Positions 25,026 to 37,660 of a stretch of DNA of 64,000 nucleotides are shown one piece after another; positions within the stretch are counted from its first letter, which is position 1, and each line of letters begins with the position of its first letter. The stretch is taken from positions 84,855,561 through 84,919,560 of the forward strand of contig NC_088775.1 in the NCBI RefSeq assembly GCF_954871325.1, read 5' to 3'. The position numbers were made by a program, and so were the translations under genes. This DNA comes from Gordionus sp. m RMFG-2023 (Eukaryota; Nematomorpha; Gordioida; Chordodea; Parachordodidae). The notes beneath the pieces are model-generated. The model saw only the letters and a program-made list of their open reading frames with translations. It made no database searches and was not told where the DNA came from.

Positions 25026-25196
25026 TGATGTTGTTAAAAAGTCGAGTTCTTACGACTTGCGACTCGAGTCGTAGAAAACAGCTCCGACTCAAGCCGATCC
25101 AGGAGCCGAATGGGCCGACTCACTTAGTCGGCGCATGTAGTCGACTCGCTTAGTCGGCTGGTGTAGGAGACTAGGCTTAGCCGTTTAACAACACTA
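25026..25196. mobile_element. 171-bp hAT-like MITE with empty site in copy 2
   Basis: Ends resemble the TAGTGTTGTTAAACGGC family (left TGATGTTGTTAAAA; right GCCGTTTAACAACACTA). Flanking octamers CTCATCAG (25018-25025) and CTCATCAC (25197-25204) match at seven of eight. Copy 2 carries a single CTCATTAC (50942-50949) at this place, so insertion followed the duplication or was lost exactly. The interior is rich in CGACTC/GAGTCG, like the giant foldback element. Confidence 0.85.
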
Positions 25197-25511
25197 CTCA
25201 TCACAATTAAATCCAAATGAAATTGATTATAAGATATTTACACCCCCGGCCATGAACGTGCCCGTAATATGAAAGATGATAAAAATCCGGGTCAGGCCTT
25301 TTAAAACCTGACATCGACATGTTTTTAAAAATTATGATACTCGAAAAATTTGCTCTATTTTCAGTTTTTTAGCAAGAAAGAAAGAAAGAAGATAATTATA
25401 ATATACTCAAACTCATTTTAAAAGACAAGATTTTAAAAATCCCTGTCTGGGCTGGTAAATAATTTGACCTCTGCAGGTTTCAATTAATTATTATTACATA
25501 GAATTCTTATA

Positions 25512-27538
25512 CAGTAATAATATGATTTGTTGTAACACATTTCCATAATGTGAAAAAACATTCTTATATAGTTAAATAACTTTCCATAATTATCGTAAAA
25601 AAATATTTTGATATAATTTTTTTAAAAATATTTTTGATTTTAAAAATTTTTTTAATAATAAAAGATTTTAAACTTTAATGAAGACTAACGTCAAAGTTAT
25701 GATTTTTTTATGTTTTGGACACAAGTTTAAAGTGGGAAAATGAGAATTTTTAAAAAAAATTCTATAAATAAATATTTCTCAGATTTTTACACTAACTTTT
25801 TTATAATATACATTATAAATTTTTTTTTAAATTTAAAGTATTATTCCAATATTTTAATTTTACCTTTAGTTATCTAAGGAATGGAAATCAGAATAAGAAA
25901 TTTGAATAATTTCTTAATAAACATGAGTGAATTCGAATTTAGGGTTTTCAGAGAATTCTTATTAGTTTAGATTTTTTAATACTCAATTAGAGACACAAAT
26001 ACAAAAAAACCATTTATTATGATTCTATATAAATAAAATATTACACAACAAATCAATTATAATTTCAATCATTTAAAGGAATGCATCGAATTCCATCTTC
26101 AATGAACTTTGTGAGAATAAAAATTTGAAAAATTGTATGTAAAATAACTGCTCAAAATACTCATAACAATTACAATAACTTCTATTTGGTTAATGGGTTT
26201 AGGAGTATTCAATCGGTATTGATTTTTAATAACTCCGATAAAATTTTAGATGGGATTTAATTGTGGCCAACACGGTGAAAATATGACATTTGGATAATTT
26301 TCACTAATTATCCTCGCTCGATGAATAAGAGCATTATCCATTATAAGCAATGAATTTGATGGTAAAATTGTATATAATTCATCGACGTATGTTTTGATTT
26401 TATGGCAGTGAAAGCCCCATCTATAATTGTGAATATTTTCAATCACCCTAATCCTATTGTGCATAGGACTGACATATTTTTCCCCCTTGTAGGGAGGTAA
26501 TTTAGCAGATGGCCTTTTTCCCAAGGTTTCCCACCCATAATGCGAAATAATATGAGTATTAAACTCTGTCTTGTCCAAGAAGAATACATTTTCAAAAGAA
26601 ATATTTTTCATCAATATTCCTTTCGAATTTGAATTACATTTGGAGCGTTTCTCCTATCGTGTTCTTTTCCAACCCTTTTCAAGCTCCAACCTATTAATTT
26701 AATACTTAGATATAACTGACCTAAACCTTAGATGTGGCCATTATATGTTCTATAATATTTTTAATTGTATAGCCATTATTATTACCAAACAATTCAGCTA
26801 TATGCCATTGAAGTTCTGTAGTGTCTTTCTTCTTCCGACCTCGTTGTTTTATTATATAATCAGATAAAGGGTCGTCGTAATATTCAAGAAAAGTTTCTCG
26901 CTTGAAAAAAAAAACTGAACCAATGGATAAATTTAGATTAAGGGCAATTGTCTTTGCATTGGGCTGATCATCAATTGATTTGCTCAGCCATATTTTAGCC
27001 AATTCAACTTTTTCATCACTCCTATTACCATTTTTTCCTCAACTCTTGAATATTCGAATATTGACACCAATTTGTAATGTTAGTTAGACTAAGGGAATTC
27101 GATGGGATAGGTGAATAACTTGGTATCTGTTATTTCAGATAACCCCCCGAGAGGATATGAAATTTCATTAGTTGTATCTAAAATTATATATATAAAGTTA
27201 GTAAATAATCGAATATTATATTAACAAACCTGAAACTGGAGATAAATTAAAATACTAGCGAGTATAATTTGACATTTAAATAAAAATAGAAATATAGTTT
27301 TTAATCGGAAAATAAATTATAAATTATAAAAAAAATTATTAGAAGTTTTAATTTAAGTTAAAATACTCTAAATTTTTAAAAATAATAATGTTTTTCTCAA
27401 AATTTTCTTTCAAATTTTTAAAAGTTTGGATGTGTTTTTTTTTCAACAAGTTTTTACAATAATTACGGAAAATTATTTAACTATATAAGAATTTTTTTCA
27501 CATTATGGAATATGTTACAACTAATCAAATTATTATAG
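25512..27538 (-). mobile_element. Tc1/mariner (DDE_3) transposon, broken, with empty site in copy 2
   Basis: Inverted repeats of about 100 bp: CAGTAATAATATGATTTGTT at the left pairs with CTATAATAATTTGATTAGTT inward from the right. TA flanks both ends (25510-25511, 27539-27540). Copy 2 reads straight across as CTTATAGATTTCC (about 51299-51311). Two minus-strand frames (27002-26721 and 26614-26246) hold the transposase: an N-terminal helix-turn-helix part with RGRKKKD, then FFLDKTEFN and LIMDNALIHRA, the first two catalytic aspartates. The third acidic residue after LNPI is replaced by a stop, followed by FIGVIKNQYR out of frame. The middle (about 26720-26615) also needs frame changes. It is not active. 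Confidence 0.88.
26246..27002 (-). pseudogene. DDE_3/Tc1-type transposase pseudogene
   Basis: See the enclosing element. The N-terminal fragment (93 residues) holds a DNA-binding domain; the C-terminal fragment (122 residues) holds two of three catalytic positions plus the GWETLGKRP and GFHCHKIKTY segments typical of this transposase group. At least one frame change separates the fragments, within which RRNAPNVIQIRKEY is still readable. Confidence 0.85.
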
Positions 27539-27597
27539 TAGATTTCCTTTCTTATATATATATATATATGTTCTTAAAATATTCAATGAATAATTAC

Positions 27598-27726
27598 CCG
27601 AAAGAATAAACTAAACAAGGAGACCTTAATTCGTAAAATCTATCTTGACATGTTTGCCAACCCCCATCACCTAGTTTTCCCATGTACACCATCCTTTTAC
27701 AGTCGTATTCAAAAGTGCGACTCAAC
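27598..27726 (-). CDS. METTL24-like methyltransferase, copy 1, DGGW exon
   Basis: This 129-bp exon is bounded by ATATAG and GTAATT. It reads LSRTFEYDCKRMVYMG, then LGDGGWQTCQDRF, then SPCLVYSFG. The DGGW, paired Cys and PCLVYSFG motifs are the signature just before the SAM-binding core in METTL24-type proteins. It ends in phase 2 and joins the terminal exon exactly. The incoming junction needs two bases from an upstream exon that is not firmly identified. The copy 2 counterpart is 51352-51480, with very few changes. Confidence 0.87.
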
Positions 27727-28179
27727 CTATATAATTAATTAAATGAATTATGATTTATTTTATAAAAGGTATTTTATCATTCTTTTATTCATAAGAAACA
27801 CAATTTTTATTCAAATTATTTTCGATTTATTAAAGTTTTTAATAATTTGGTATCCAATTTGCCAAAATAAATTTATTTTTTGATCTTTTGAAAACTAAAC
27901 CGGGTAAGTTAGAAAGCCATTGGGGGGGGGGGGTCGAAACAATGTTTTTTATTCTTGAAATATTTTAAATATTAGAAAATTTAAATGAAATATTTTTCTG
28001 ATACCGCCTTTCCTTAAAATTTTAAGACACCCTAAAGATAATATAACATATTGCGAATTGTGTTGAAGTGGTAAACATTAATAATATTAATTTAAAATAA
28101 TTATTTAAATAACAAAATTTATCGTGTTTTTAAATACTCGTTAACATTTTTGCATTAATTTGATTGATTTTATACAATT

Positions 28180-29321
28180 AATAGTATTATTTTTAACGCC
28201 CTAATATATATCGTCGCCCGAGAATTATAATATACATATCCAATTTTTTTTAAAAAATAGCATTTTTATATAAATCAATTTCTTAAATTTACACTATTCT
28301 ATTTAGACAAAAAAATTCGAAATATATATAAAAATAACCAATATAAGGTTAAATATTCTATTGAAAATAATAGAAAATTAATTATTAAAATTGCTCTCTT
28401 GTAAAATTACAAAAAGTGGAGATGGAATAATTTAATTCTCAGGCTACGTTGTATAGATAGATAAATTTTTATTTTAATTTGTTGTAAATCAACGAAAAAT
28501 AAAAAAATTCTTCAATCCTACTTCAGAGGATTTTTCTAAAATCTTTACAAAGAGTTTATATATATTACGTAAGAAGAAAAAGAATTTTAGTCTCAATCTC
28601 AAAATAAAAGCTGAGATATGCCTCTAAATGTAAAAAAAAATGGAGTTTTTTGAGCAATGGGCACTTGTGATCTGCAAAATCCGGTCCGATCCCCCCTGAT
28701 GTCAGAATTTATTTGGTCTTAAGTGCTATAACAAAAAATGTTTTTAAAATTTCGGGCCGGGCCTTAAAGCAGATCTCTAATAAGCAGTCTCTTTAATTTT
28801 AGATATCTTTGGTTGCAATTAAGCTTTAAACCTTTAAATTATCACAATGTTAAATATTTTGGAATAAATGTCAAAAAACCGAGAAAAGATAACCAGAAAT
28901 TATTATAAAATTTGATTGTCAATAAATGTGCAAATTTTAAAGTTGGAACAAGCTCAAGTCTAGGAAGTATGGCATTTTAATCATTAGTCTATTGCAAATA
29001 CTCTTTATAAATATTCACATTGTAATGTAAGTCAAAAGCTATCAAATATTTTAAGCTGAGAATAGTTATTCAATATCTGGAAAAGTATTTATTTATTTGG
29101 TGGTGTGGGGAAGGGGGGAGGGTTTGGTTAATTTATTTGATGAATTGAATTTCTCTCTTCATAAAATTAATTACAAAAATACAAATCAATTTTTGATTCT
29201 AATTTTATTGAAGACAAATTTTAATTTTATAAAATAAATTAACTTTTATATATTGTAAATAAAATAATTTTCACAGAATAAATATAATAAAATTTTATTT
29301 TAATTTTCCTAAGATAATAGG
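28180..29321. other. Part of an indel absent from copy 2; contains an inverted intron copy
   Basis: Copy 2 jumps from its equivalent of about 28180 to about 37040. Within this part, 28440-29010 read on the minus strand aligns with 37095-37510 (landmarks AAAATGCCATA, CCAAAGATATCTAAAATTAA, TTTAGAGG, ATCTCAGC, TTCTTCTTA). A small TIR element (about 28665-28785; ends related to AGATCTGC) interrupts the inverted copy. Confidence 0.55.
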
Positions 29322-29569
29322 CATGAAAGTAGTGTTGTAATCGGCTTAGCCGAGTCGGCTCGAACAGAGCTCACCCAAATTTTGAGTCATTTTTTCGACT
29401 CCAACTCAAAGTATTGGTCGTTTTTTACGACTTCGACCCGAGTTCAAGCCGAAAAAAACGACTTCGACCCAAAATATGGGTCGTTTTTTTCGACTCCGAC
29501 CCAAGTCCAAGCCGAAAAAAACGACCTTGACCCAAAATATGGGGCGTTTTTTACGACTCCGACTCAAAA

Positions 29570-29835
29570 TTTGGGTTGTATTTTTCGACTCAAACTTGAA
29601 ATTTGGGTCGTATTTTTCGACTCAAACTTGAAATTTGGGTCATATTTTTCGACTCAAACTTGAAGTTTGGGTCATATTTTTCGACTCAAACTTGAAGTTT
29701 GGGTCGTATTTTTCGACTCAAACTTGAAGTTTGGGTCGTATTTTTCGACTCAAATTTGAAGTATGGGTCGTATTTTTCGACTCAAACTTGAAGTTTGGAT
29801 CGTATTTTTCGACTCCAATTCAAAGTCTGGGTCGT
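29570..29835 (+). repeat. 33-bp tandem repeats, left arm of foldback
   Basis: About eight copies of TTTTTCGACTCAAACTTGAA followed by TTTGGGTCGTA, with point variation. The inverted counterpart is at about 33115-33250. Confidence 0.85.
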
Positions 29836-30179
29836 TTTTCTGACTCAGACTCAACGGGTCGTTTCATTCAATCAGACCCAAAATATTGATCTTTTTTGTT
29901 AAAGACGACTTAAAGTTAGGGTTGCTTTTTTTCACCCCTAACCCAATATCTAGATCATTTTTTTCCCAAAAGTCAAATAACATTTAGTATATATTAATAT
30001 TATAGGAGGGAAAGTTACTTAAAGCTTCTTTAAATTATAATGCTCTGATTAACTATTCATCATAGTTATATTTTAAAATTTTTAAGTGAAGATGTACCAT
30101 AGAAAAGTGCCATTTGTCATGATGGTTATTTTTGAACTTTTTTAAATGAAATAGATAAAAATATATATTGTAGACATGT

Positions 30180-31075
30180 TAAATCAAAATTTCAGTGATG
30201 ATGTACCATAGATAAGTGGTAATTGTCATAATTGCTATGAACTTTTTTGAGTTTTTTTAAAGCAAATTGCTAAAAATATATTTTCTAAACATGTTAAATT
30301 AAAATTCAGTGAGGATGTATCATAGATAGGTGACAATTGTCATAATCGCTATTTTTGAACTTTTTCAAAATTTTTTAAAGGAAATATCTAAAAATATATA
30401 TTCTAAACATGTTAAATTAAAAATTCAGTGAGGATGTATCATAGATAGGTGACAATTGTCATAGCTATTTTTGAACTTTTTAAAAATTTTTTAAAGGAAA
30501 TAGCTAAAAATATATATTCTAAACATGTTAAATTAAAAATTCAGTGAGGATGTATCATAGATAGGTGACAATTGTCATAATCATTATTTTTGAACTTTTT
30601 CAAATTTTTTTTAAGGAAATATCTAAAAATATATATTCTAAACATGTTAAATTGAAATTTCAGTGAGGATGTATCATAGATAGGTGACAATTGTCATAAT
30701 CGCTAATTTTGAACTTTTCAAATTTTTTTAAAGGAAATACCTAAAAATATATATTCTAAACATGTTAAATTAAAAATTCAGTGAGGATGTATCATAGATA
30801 GGTGACAATTGTCATAATCACTATTTTTGAACTTTTTCAAATTTTTTTAAAGGAAATATCTAAAAATATATATTCTAAACATGTTAAATTGAAAATTCAG
30901 TGAGGATGTATCATAGATAGGTGACAATTGTCATAATCGCTATTTTTGAACTTTTTCAAATTTTTTTAAAGGAAATAGCTAAAAATATATATTCTAAACA
31001 TGTTAAATTAAAAATTCAGTGAGGATGTATCATATATAGGTGACAATTGTCATAATCGCTATTTTTGAACTATTT
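30180..31075 (+). repeat. 117-119-bp tandem array, left arm of foldback
   Basis: Eight units begin near 30188, 30311, 30428, 30544, 30663, 30781, 30900 and 31019. Each contains GTATCATAGATAGGTGACAA, TTTTTGAACTTTTTC, AAAAATATATATTCTAAACA and a short palindromic GACAATTGTC. The first unit is the most divergent. Confidence 0.88.
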
Positions 31076-31805
31076 TTTTCGACCAAAAGTCAAATAACAT
31101 TTAGTATATATTAATATTATAGGCGGGAAAGTTACTTAAAGCTTCTTTAAATTATAATGCTCTGATTAACTATTTATCATAGTTATATTTTAAAATTTTT
31201 AAGTTAAGATGTACCATAGAAAAGTGCCATTTGTCATGATGGTTATTTTTGAACTTTTTTAAATGAAATAGATAAAAATATATATTGTAGACATGTTGAA
31301 TCAAAATTTCAGTGATGATGTATCATAGATCACTGAATTTTAAATTTAACATGTTTAGAATATATATTTTTAGATATTTCCTTTAAAAAAATTTGAAAAA
31401 GTTCAAAAATAGCGATTATGACAATTGTCACCTATCTATGATACATCCTCACTGAATTTTTAATTTAACATGTTTAGAATATATATTTTTAGCAATTTGC
31501 TTTAAAAAAACTCAAAAAAGTTCAAATGAGCGATTATGACAATTACCACTTATCTATGGTACATCATCACTGAAATTTTGATTTAACATGTCTACAATAT
31601 ATATTTTTATCTATTTCATTAAAAAAAGTTCAAAAATAACCATCATGACAAATGGCACTTTTCTATGGTACATCTTAACTTAAAAATTTTAAAATATAAC
31701 TATGATAAATAGTTAATCAGAGCATTATAATTTAAAGAAGCTTTAAGTAACTTTCCCGCCTATAATATTAATATATACTAAATGTTATTTGACTTTTGGT
31801 CGAAA

Positions 31806-32725
31806 AAAATAGTTCAAAAATAGCGATTATGACAATTGTCACCTATCTATGATACATCCTCACTGAATTTTTAATTTAACATGTTTAGAATATATATTTT
31901 TAGCTATTTCCTTTAAAAAAATTTGAAAAAGTTCAAAAATAGCGATTATGACAATTGTCACCTATCTATGATACATCCTCACTGAATTTTTGATTTAACA
32001 TGTTTAGAATATATATTTTTAGCTATTTCCTCTAAAAAAATTTGAAAAAGTTCAAAAATAGCGATTATGACAATTGTAACCTATCTATGATACATCCTCG
32101 CTGAATTTTTAATTTAACATGTTTAGAATATATATTTTTAGCTATTTCCTTTAAAAAAATTTGAAAAAGTTCAAAAATAGCGATTATGACAATTGTCACC
32201 TATCTATGATCCATCCTCACTGAATTTTTTATTTAACATGTTTAGAATATATGTTTTTAGATATTTCCTTTAAAAAAATTTGAAAAAGTTCAAAAATAGC
32301 GATTATGACAATTGTCACAGTTCAAAAATAGCGATTATGACAATTGTCACCTATCTATGATACATCCTCACTGAATTTTTAATTTAACATGTTTAGAATA
32401 TATATTTTTAGCTATTTCCTTTAAAAAAATTTTAAAAAGTTCAAAAATAGCGATTATGACAATTGTCAAATATTAATGATACATCCTCACTGAATTTTTA
32501 ATTTAACATGTTTAGAATATATATTTTTAGATATTTCCTTTAAAAAAATTTGAAAAAGTTGAAAAATAGCGATTATGACAATTGTCACCTATCTATGATA
32601 CATCCTCACTGAATTTTTAATTTAACATGTTTAGAATATATATTTTTAGCAATTTGCTTTAAAAAAACTCAAAAAAGTTCAAAAATAGCGATTATGACAA
32701 TTACCACTTACCTATGGTACATCAT
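31806..32725 (-). repeat. 117-119-bp tandem array, right arm of foldback
   Basis: Inverted copies of the left-arm unit. A short duplication near 32310-32345 breaks the spacing. The innermost palindrome (about 31076-31806) lies between the two arrays. Confidence 0.85.
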
Positions 32726-33502
32726 CACTGAAATTTTGATTTAACATGTCTACAATATATATTTTTATCTAATTCATTTAAAAAAGTTCAAAAATAACCA
32801 TCATGACAAATGGCACTTTTCTATGGTGCATCTTCACTTAAAAATTTTAAAATATAACTATGATGAATAGTTAATCAGAGCATTATAATTTAAAGAAGCT
32901 TTAAGTAACTTTCCCGCCTATAATATTAATATATACTAAATGTTATTTGACTTTTGGTCGAAAAAAATGATCTAGATATTGGGTTAGGGGTGAAAAAAAG
33001 CAACCCTAACTTTAAGTCGTCTTTAAAAAAAAAGATCCATATTTTGGGTCGGATTGAATAAAACGACCCGATGTTTGAGTCTGAGTCAGAAAAACGACCC
33101 AAACTTTGAGTTCGAGTCGAAAAATACGATCTAAACTTCAAGTTTGAGTCGAAAAATACGATCTAAACTTCAAGTTTGAGTCGAAAAATACGACCCAAAC
33201 TTCAAGTTTGAGTCGAAAAATACAACCCAAATTTCAAGTTTGAGTCGAAAAATACAACCCAAATTTTGAGTCGGAGTTGTAAAAAACGACCCATATTTTG
33301 GGTCGAGGTCGTTTTTTTCGGCTTGGACTTGGGTCGGAGTCGAAAAAAACGACCCATATTTTGGGTCGAAGTCGTTTTTTCGGCTTGAACTAGGGTCGAA
33401 GTCGAAAAAAACGACCTAAACATTGAGTCGGAGTCGAATAAAGCGAACCGAGCTTTGGGTCGGGGTCGCGACTCGCGGCGTTTTAACAACACTACATGAA
33501 AG

Positions 33503-34504
33503 CATGTATTTCGGCAATGGTTTTGGTCTTTTAAATAAGATTTCTTTTTTTTTCCATATTTAATAATCTTTTGCATAAAAGTAATTAATTCCAATGATAT
33601 TTGCTTTACAAAAATTAAATAATATAATGTGTTTCATATTTGATTCTCATAATAGCATGAAGACTAGCTCTTGCCGCTAACCTTTTGGTAATGTTTGCCA
33701 TGGGCTATTACGAAATACCATTTCAATTTGATTTCTAAAATTAAGTTCACGATGCCTTAGATTATAATTTTTAAGAAAAAAATAAATTCTTTTTGATAGA
33801 TATTGATTTTAGAAATTCAATTATGTATAATAGTTTCAAATAAATAAAAGGCATGATTTGTGTTTCAAAACATGATGACAGCTTCTAGGTAATATGTTTG
33901 GCAATATTATTTTTTAACACACACTAATTCACCTACAGTAAAATTTTATTTTAATGAATTGTGAATTGCTTTTTTTAGCTAATATATAAATAAATGTGGG
34001 ATTGACATATTTATTTTTTGCAAAAGCAAATCTATAAAATCTGGTGTTGACTTGCAAAATGTGTGAAGAGCTATACAAATCAAGAGATAATCATTGTTTG
34101 TAGGTTATATTATCCTTGAGCGGTAATTGGGGAAGTCTTCAATCTATCAATTTATAATTTGAATGAATAGTGTATATTTACTATGGTATGAGCTCCTGAT
34201 CCACCAGCTGACGATTTTTTGGTCAGTTCATATCAATATAAATTTCTTTAAAATTAGAATGTAATTCCTTAAAATTTCATAAAATGAATCTTTTATTCAA
34301 TTTCTCTCCCTTTTACTTAATTGAAATAAAATGGGTTTTACCAGGCATTTTACGATTGTAATCCGAATTATAAAATTATCCAGATATCTATAGTAGTGTC
34401 TCGAAAAACACACCCAGGCTTTATAATATTTGGATTGGATAAAAACACCTTGTTCATTGACCAATTTTTTTCCAAGTATAAATATATATCACATAAATTA
34501 GCAA
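33503..34504. other. AT-rich stretch between two transposons
   Basis: No gene supported; absent from copy 2. Confidence 0.4.
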
Positions 34505-34512
34505 TACCCCAC

Positions 34513-36979
34513 CAGTGACCCCTACACTTTTTGAGGGATAGAAGCAGAATACCCCCCTAAAGTACCCCCCCCCCCCCCACCCCCCCCCCTCTCATTTTAA
34601 ATTATTTTTTGACACCAATTAATTTCAAAAATAATTTTTATTGCATCAATATTTATTATAATATAAATATAATGTAAAAAATATATGCTTTAAAAATATT
34701 ATTTTTAAATTAATAATTTAGATAAATTAGGGGAAGAGAAAGCAAAAGAATTTATAATTTCATCAATATTTAATTGTTTAAATAAATTATTTTCCATTGA
34801 TAAAATGGTTAAATCAATTAAGAAATGGATCTTTCATGACACTACGAAGTCTTGTTTTAATTTTACTCATGACCCTTTCGGCAGTACATGATGTAGTAGG
34901 AATAGTTAATAAATATTTTTATAAAATTGTTAAATTTGGGAAAGCAGAAAAATTTATAAGCAGACGATAAGGTAAAATAAATGAATAGTTTCTCCAGTCT
35001 GAATCATTCATCTCAGAATTATTATCATCATCAGAAGAAGCTAAATAATGTATTAATAAAAATATTTTAATTAAATAAATTTACAATTCTCAGAATCTGA
35101 CAAATCTTCTTTAATCTCTAGGTCTCGAGTAATAATTACGTCCCCCGTTTTAGCCATTTTATAAATATTTCTAAACATCAACATTTCCTCAAAAACTTGA
35201 CTTGTATTTAATTGATAAAATTCACAGATATCCTTGATATCATCTTTAACAATTGCCTTTTCCGCCATTCCCTCTGGAGTAAAAAATGATGTTTGACTCA
35301 AAAATTTTATCGATTCATCGTTAAATCTTTCACTAAACTGCATAATAATTAAATCAAGTGCAGCATAAAACACACTGATTTTAAAGCTAAAATAAAATAT
35401 TATATTTAATGATGAAAGTTTATATATACCTCTCCTTTTTGGATTGTAATGTTTGAAGTCTTGAACTTTCAAAATCAAAAGGTAAATTTCTCTTCTTCAT
35501 AAAATCTTGGGCCTTTGAAAAGACTTCCAAAAATTCAGTGTTATTATCAATTTTAGGATTATAAAATAATAAAAGATAATAATTTAAATTATACTTCTCA
35601 TATTAATCAGGCAATCTTTTGCCAATTGAATTTGATTTATTGCAAACCCTATATCCTTCAAAATGGTTTGCAATTTTGTACAAGCCAAGCTTGTTATCAA
35701 CAATATTTTATCCAAAACACATAGTGATAAAATAAAATCAAATTTTTCTATTCTATAGACTAGAGCACTAGCCATAGTGGAAGTGGCAGGATCTTCAGAA
35801 TCCTTTAAATTTGCCAAAGCTGCCCTCAAAGCATCATAAAGTAGGAAAAAATTTACAATGGCCTTATATGATGTTAGCCAGTTTCTATAAATATAAAATA
35901 AACATTATATATCGAAACAATTAAGATAATATTACCGAGTGGTATTCTTGATGCGTAAAAATCTATGTGATTTTGTCAGTAAATCACACTGACATGTTTT
36001 GAGCACTTCATATCTTTTAACACCATTAAAATATAGGTAAATTTCGTCTAATATTCCCAAGACATTTCGCAGCTCTTTTACAGATTGACATAATTGAACA
36101 ACTATTAAATTTAATCGATATAGCACCAAATAAAAGCTGCCTTTGGCGCCTCCGCTCTAATCAAAGCCTGCACTCCATTAATTCTTCCACTCATGTTTGA
36201 GGTGCCATCATAGCTTTGCCCCACTAGGAATTCGAGGGGTAGATTCATGGAGCCAAGCTTGGATATTATATTCTTTTTAATATCGAGGCCCGTTGTATTT
36301 CCCGTACAATAAATGTCTAATCAGCCTTTCAACGGGCTTAGGTGTCTCGCTATTTTCAACATATCTCACTATCAAAGCTATTGCTTCTGATTTCGATACA
36401 TCATATGTGCCATCATCTATAATTGAATAGCACCTGTTGAATTCAATCTCCTTTTGAATTTTTTTATAACCATATTTTTCATGGTTTCAATAAGAATATT
36501 TATGTTATTATATGATAACAGATTTGAATATAATTTAGATTTTAATCCCTTAATTTTTTTCTCACTTCTTCTTTCTTCATTATCTTGTATATACATTTTA
36601 AGAACAGGCTAGAATCTGCAATAAGTTTAATAAGGCTCATCATATTGCCATCTTAATTTTTAATCAAGCATTTATATTTTTTTTGGTTAATATTTTTGGG
36701 CTTGACAATGATCTAGAAATTATAAATGATTATATATAAGATTAAATATTTAAATTTTTACTATTCCCTTTGATAAAATTTTAATTTTGCGCCAAATCTT
36801 GAAAGTGGAAAAATAATTTTATGATAAGAAATATCGGATAACAAACTAATTTGCTAAACATCGACCATAAAAATTTTTAAAAAAATAAATAAAAAAATTT
36901 AAAAAAAAAAAGTACCCCCATAGAAATTTATAGAAGCAGTTGCTTCAGACCCCCCCCCCCCCCGTTGTAGGGGTCACTG
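34513..36979 (-). mobile_element. hAT transposon (ZMYM/DUF4371 type), 2.5 kb, perfect 8-bp target duplication
   Basis: The 14-bp terminal inverted repeats are exact: CAGTGACCCCTACA at the left and TGTAGGGGTCACTG at the right. TACCCCAC flanks both ends (34505-34512, 36980-36987). Poly-C/G tracts lie just inside each end (34567-34589, about 36947-36963). The minus strand carries a broken transposase related to the ZMYM1-like group. The perfect ends indicate a recent insertion even though the coding part is interrupted several times. Confidence 0.93.
34838..36640 (-). pseudogene. hAT transposase (DUF4371 + hAT C-terminal dimerisation), broken
   Basis: Reading down the minus strand: a DUF4371-like part (NMMSLIKLIAD; YSIIDDGTYDVSKSEAIALI; VRYVENSETPKPVERLI), then GQSYDGTSNMSGRINGVQAL, the usual active-site neighbourhood, then LNLIVVQLCQSVKELRNVL, ALANLKDSEDPATSTM, FYAALDLIIMQFSERFND, and finally LLTIPTTSCTAERVMSKIKT, the dimerisation signature, ending in a stop near 34825. 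The frame changes near 36290, 36125 and 35900, and stops interrupt the N-terminal part. No zinc-finger domain was recognised at the N-terminus. Frames at 36129-35932, 35829-35584 and 35478-35071 are pieces of it. Confidence 0.88.
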
Positions 36980-37660
36980 TACCCCACCATCTATCTCAAT
37001 TTATTATTTAAATACATAAAATAATAAAATATTTAAATATCAATTAATGATTTATTAAATAATTATTAATTTTTTTTTACAAATGACTTATGTTTAAAAT
37101 GCCATATCTCTTAAACCTGGGCTAGATCCCAACTTGAAATTTTCCCTATTTATTAATTAATCCTACAGCTATACACATTAAAAATATTTGAGAGAAAGAA
37201 AAAATGGTTATCTGATCATCTCCGATTTTCTATCTAATATGTGACAGTTAAATTATTTTAACATCAACAATTAGACTATATATATATAAATTTAAATAAT
37301 GTTTCTAGTTAAATTATATCCAAAGATATCTAAAATTAAAGGAAATGCATTTTGCCCAAAATGCTCTATTATTGCGACCTTTAGAGTTTAGAGGTCCTTA
37401 TCTCAGCCGCTGTTTTGAGTTGGAATCTTTACTCTATTTTTTTCTTCTTAGTTACAATACATGCAAACTTAGTAAAAAATTATAAAAATCTGAAAGGGTT
37501 GGATTGAAACTCATGTTGTGTGATGGAACTTACAGTATATATTAGTTATAATTAAGCAGTAATAAATTAAACCTTTGAAGGTAAGTGACGACTTCTTGTT
37601 CTTTAGTATTTATATATTTAATCTTCTTGTTTCGTAAATTCTACAATTTATTTTATTTTT

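Larger units (their letters stand above)
29330..33494. mobile_element. Giant 4.2-kb foldback element, hAT-like, perfect 8-bp target duplication
   Basis: Left end TAGTGTTGTAATCGGC; right end read inward TAGTGTTGTTAAAACGCC. CATGAAAG flanks both sides exactly (29322-29329, 33495-33502). The element is a near-complete palindrome centred near 31.4 kb, built in layers: outer arms of about 33-bp tandem repeats (TTTTTCGACTCAAACTTGAA type; about 29.4-29.85 and 33.06-33.44 kb), a roughly 220-bp spacer with AAGTCAAATAACATTTAG, about eight tandem copies of a 117-119-bp unit (GTGAGGATGTATCATAGATA), then an inner repeat of the spacer, and the mirror image. There is no transposase; long frames inside are repeat artefacts. 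Confidence 0.9.

Noticed and set aside
29382-29663. 93-residue frame with repeated QVQAEKND segments, and its counterparts at 32926-33594
   Set aside because: They are read-throughs of the 33-bp tandem repeats and other arm sequence of the foldback element and have no gene features.
30180-32725. Regularly spaced repeats reminiscent of a CRISPR array
   Set aside because: The whole 117-119-bp unit is repeated with no unique spacers, it is mirrored in a palindrome, and the window is eukaryotic.
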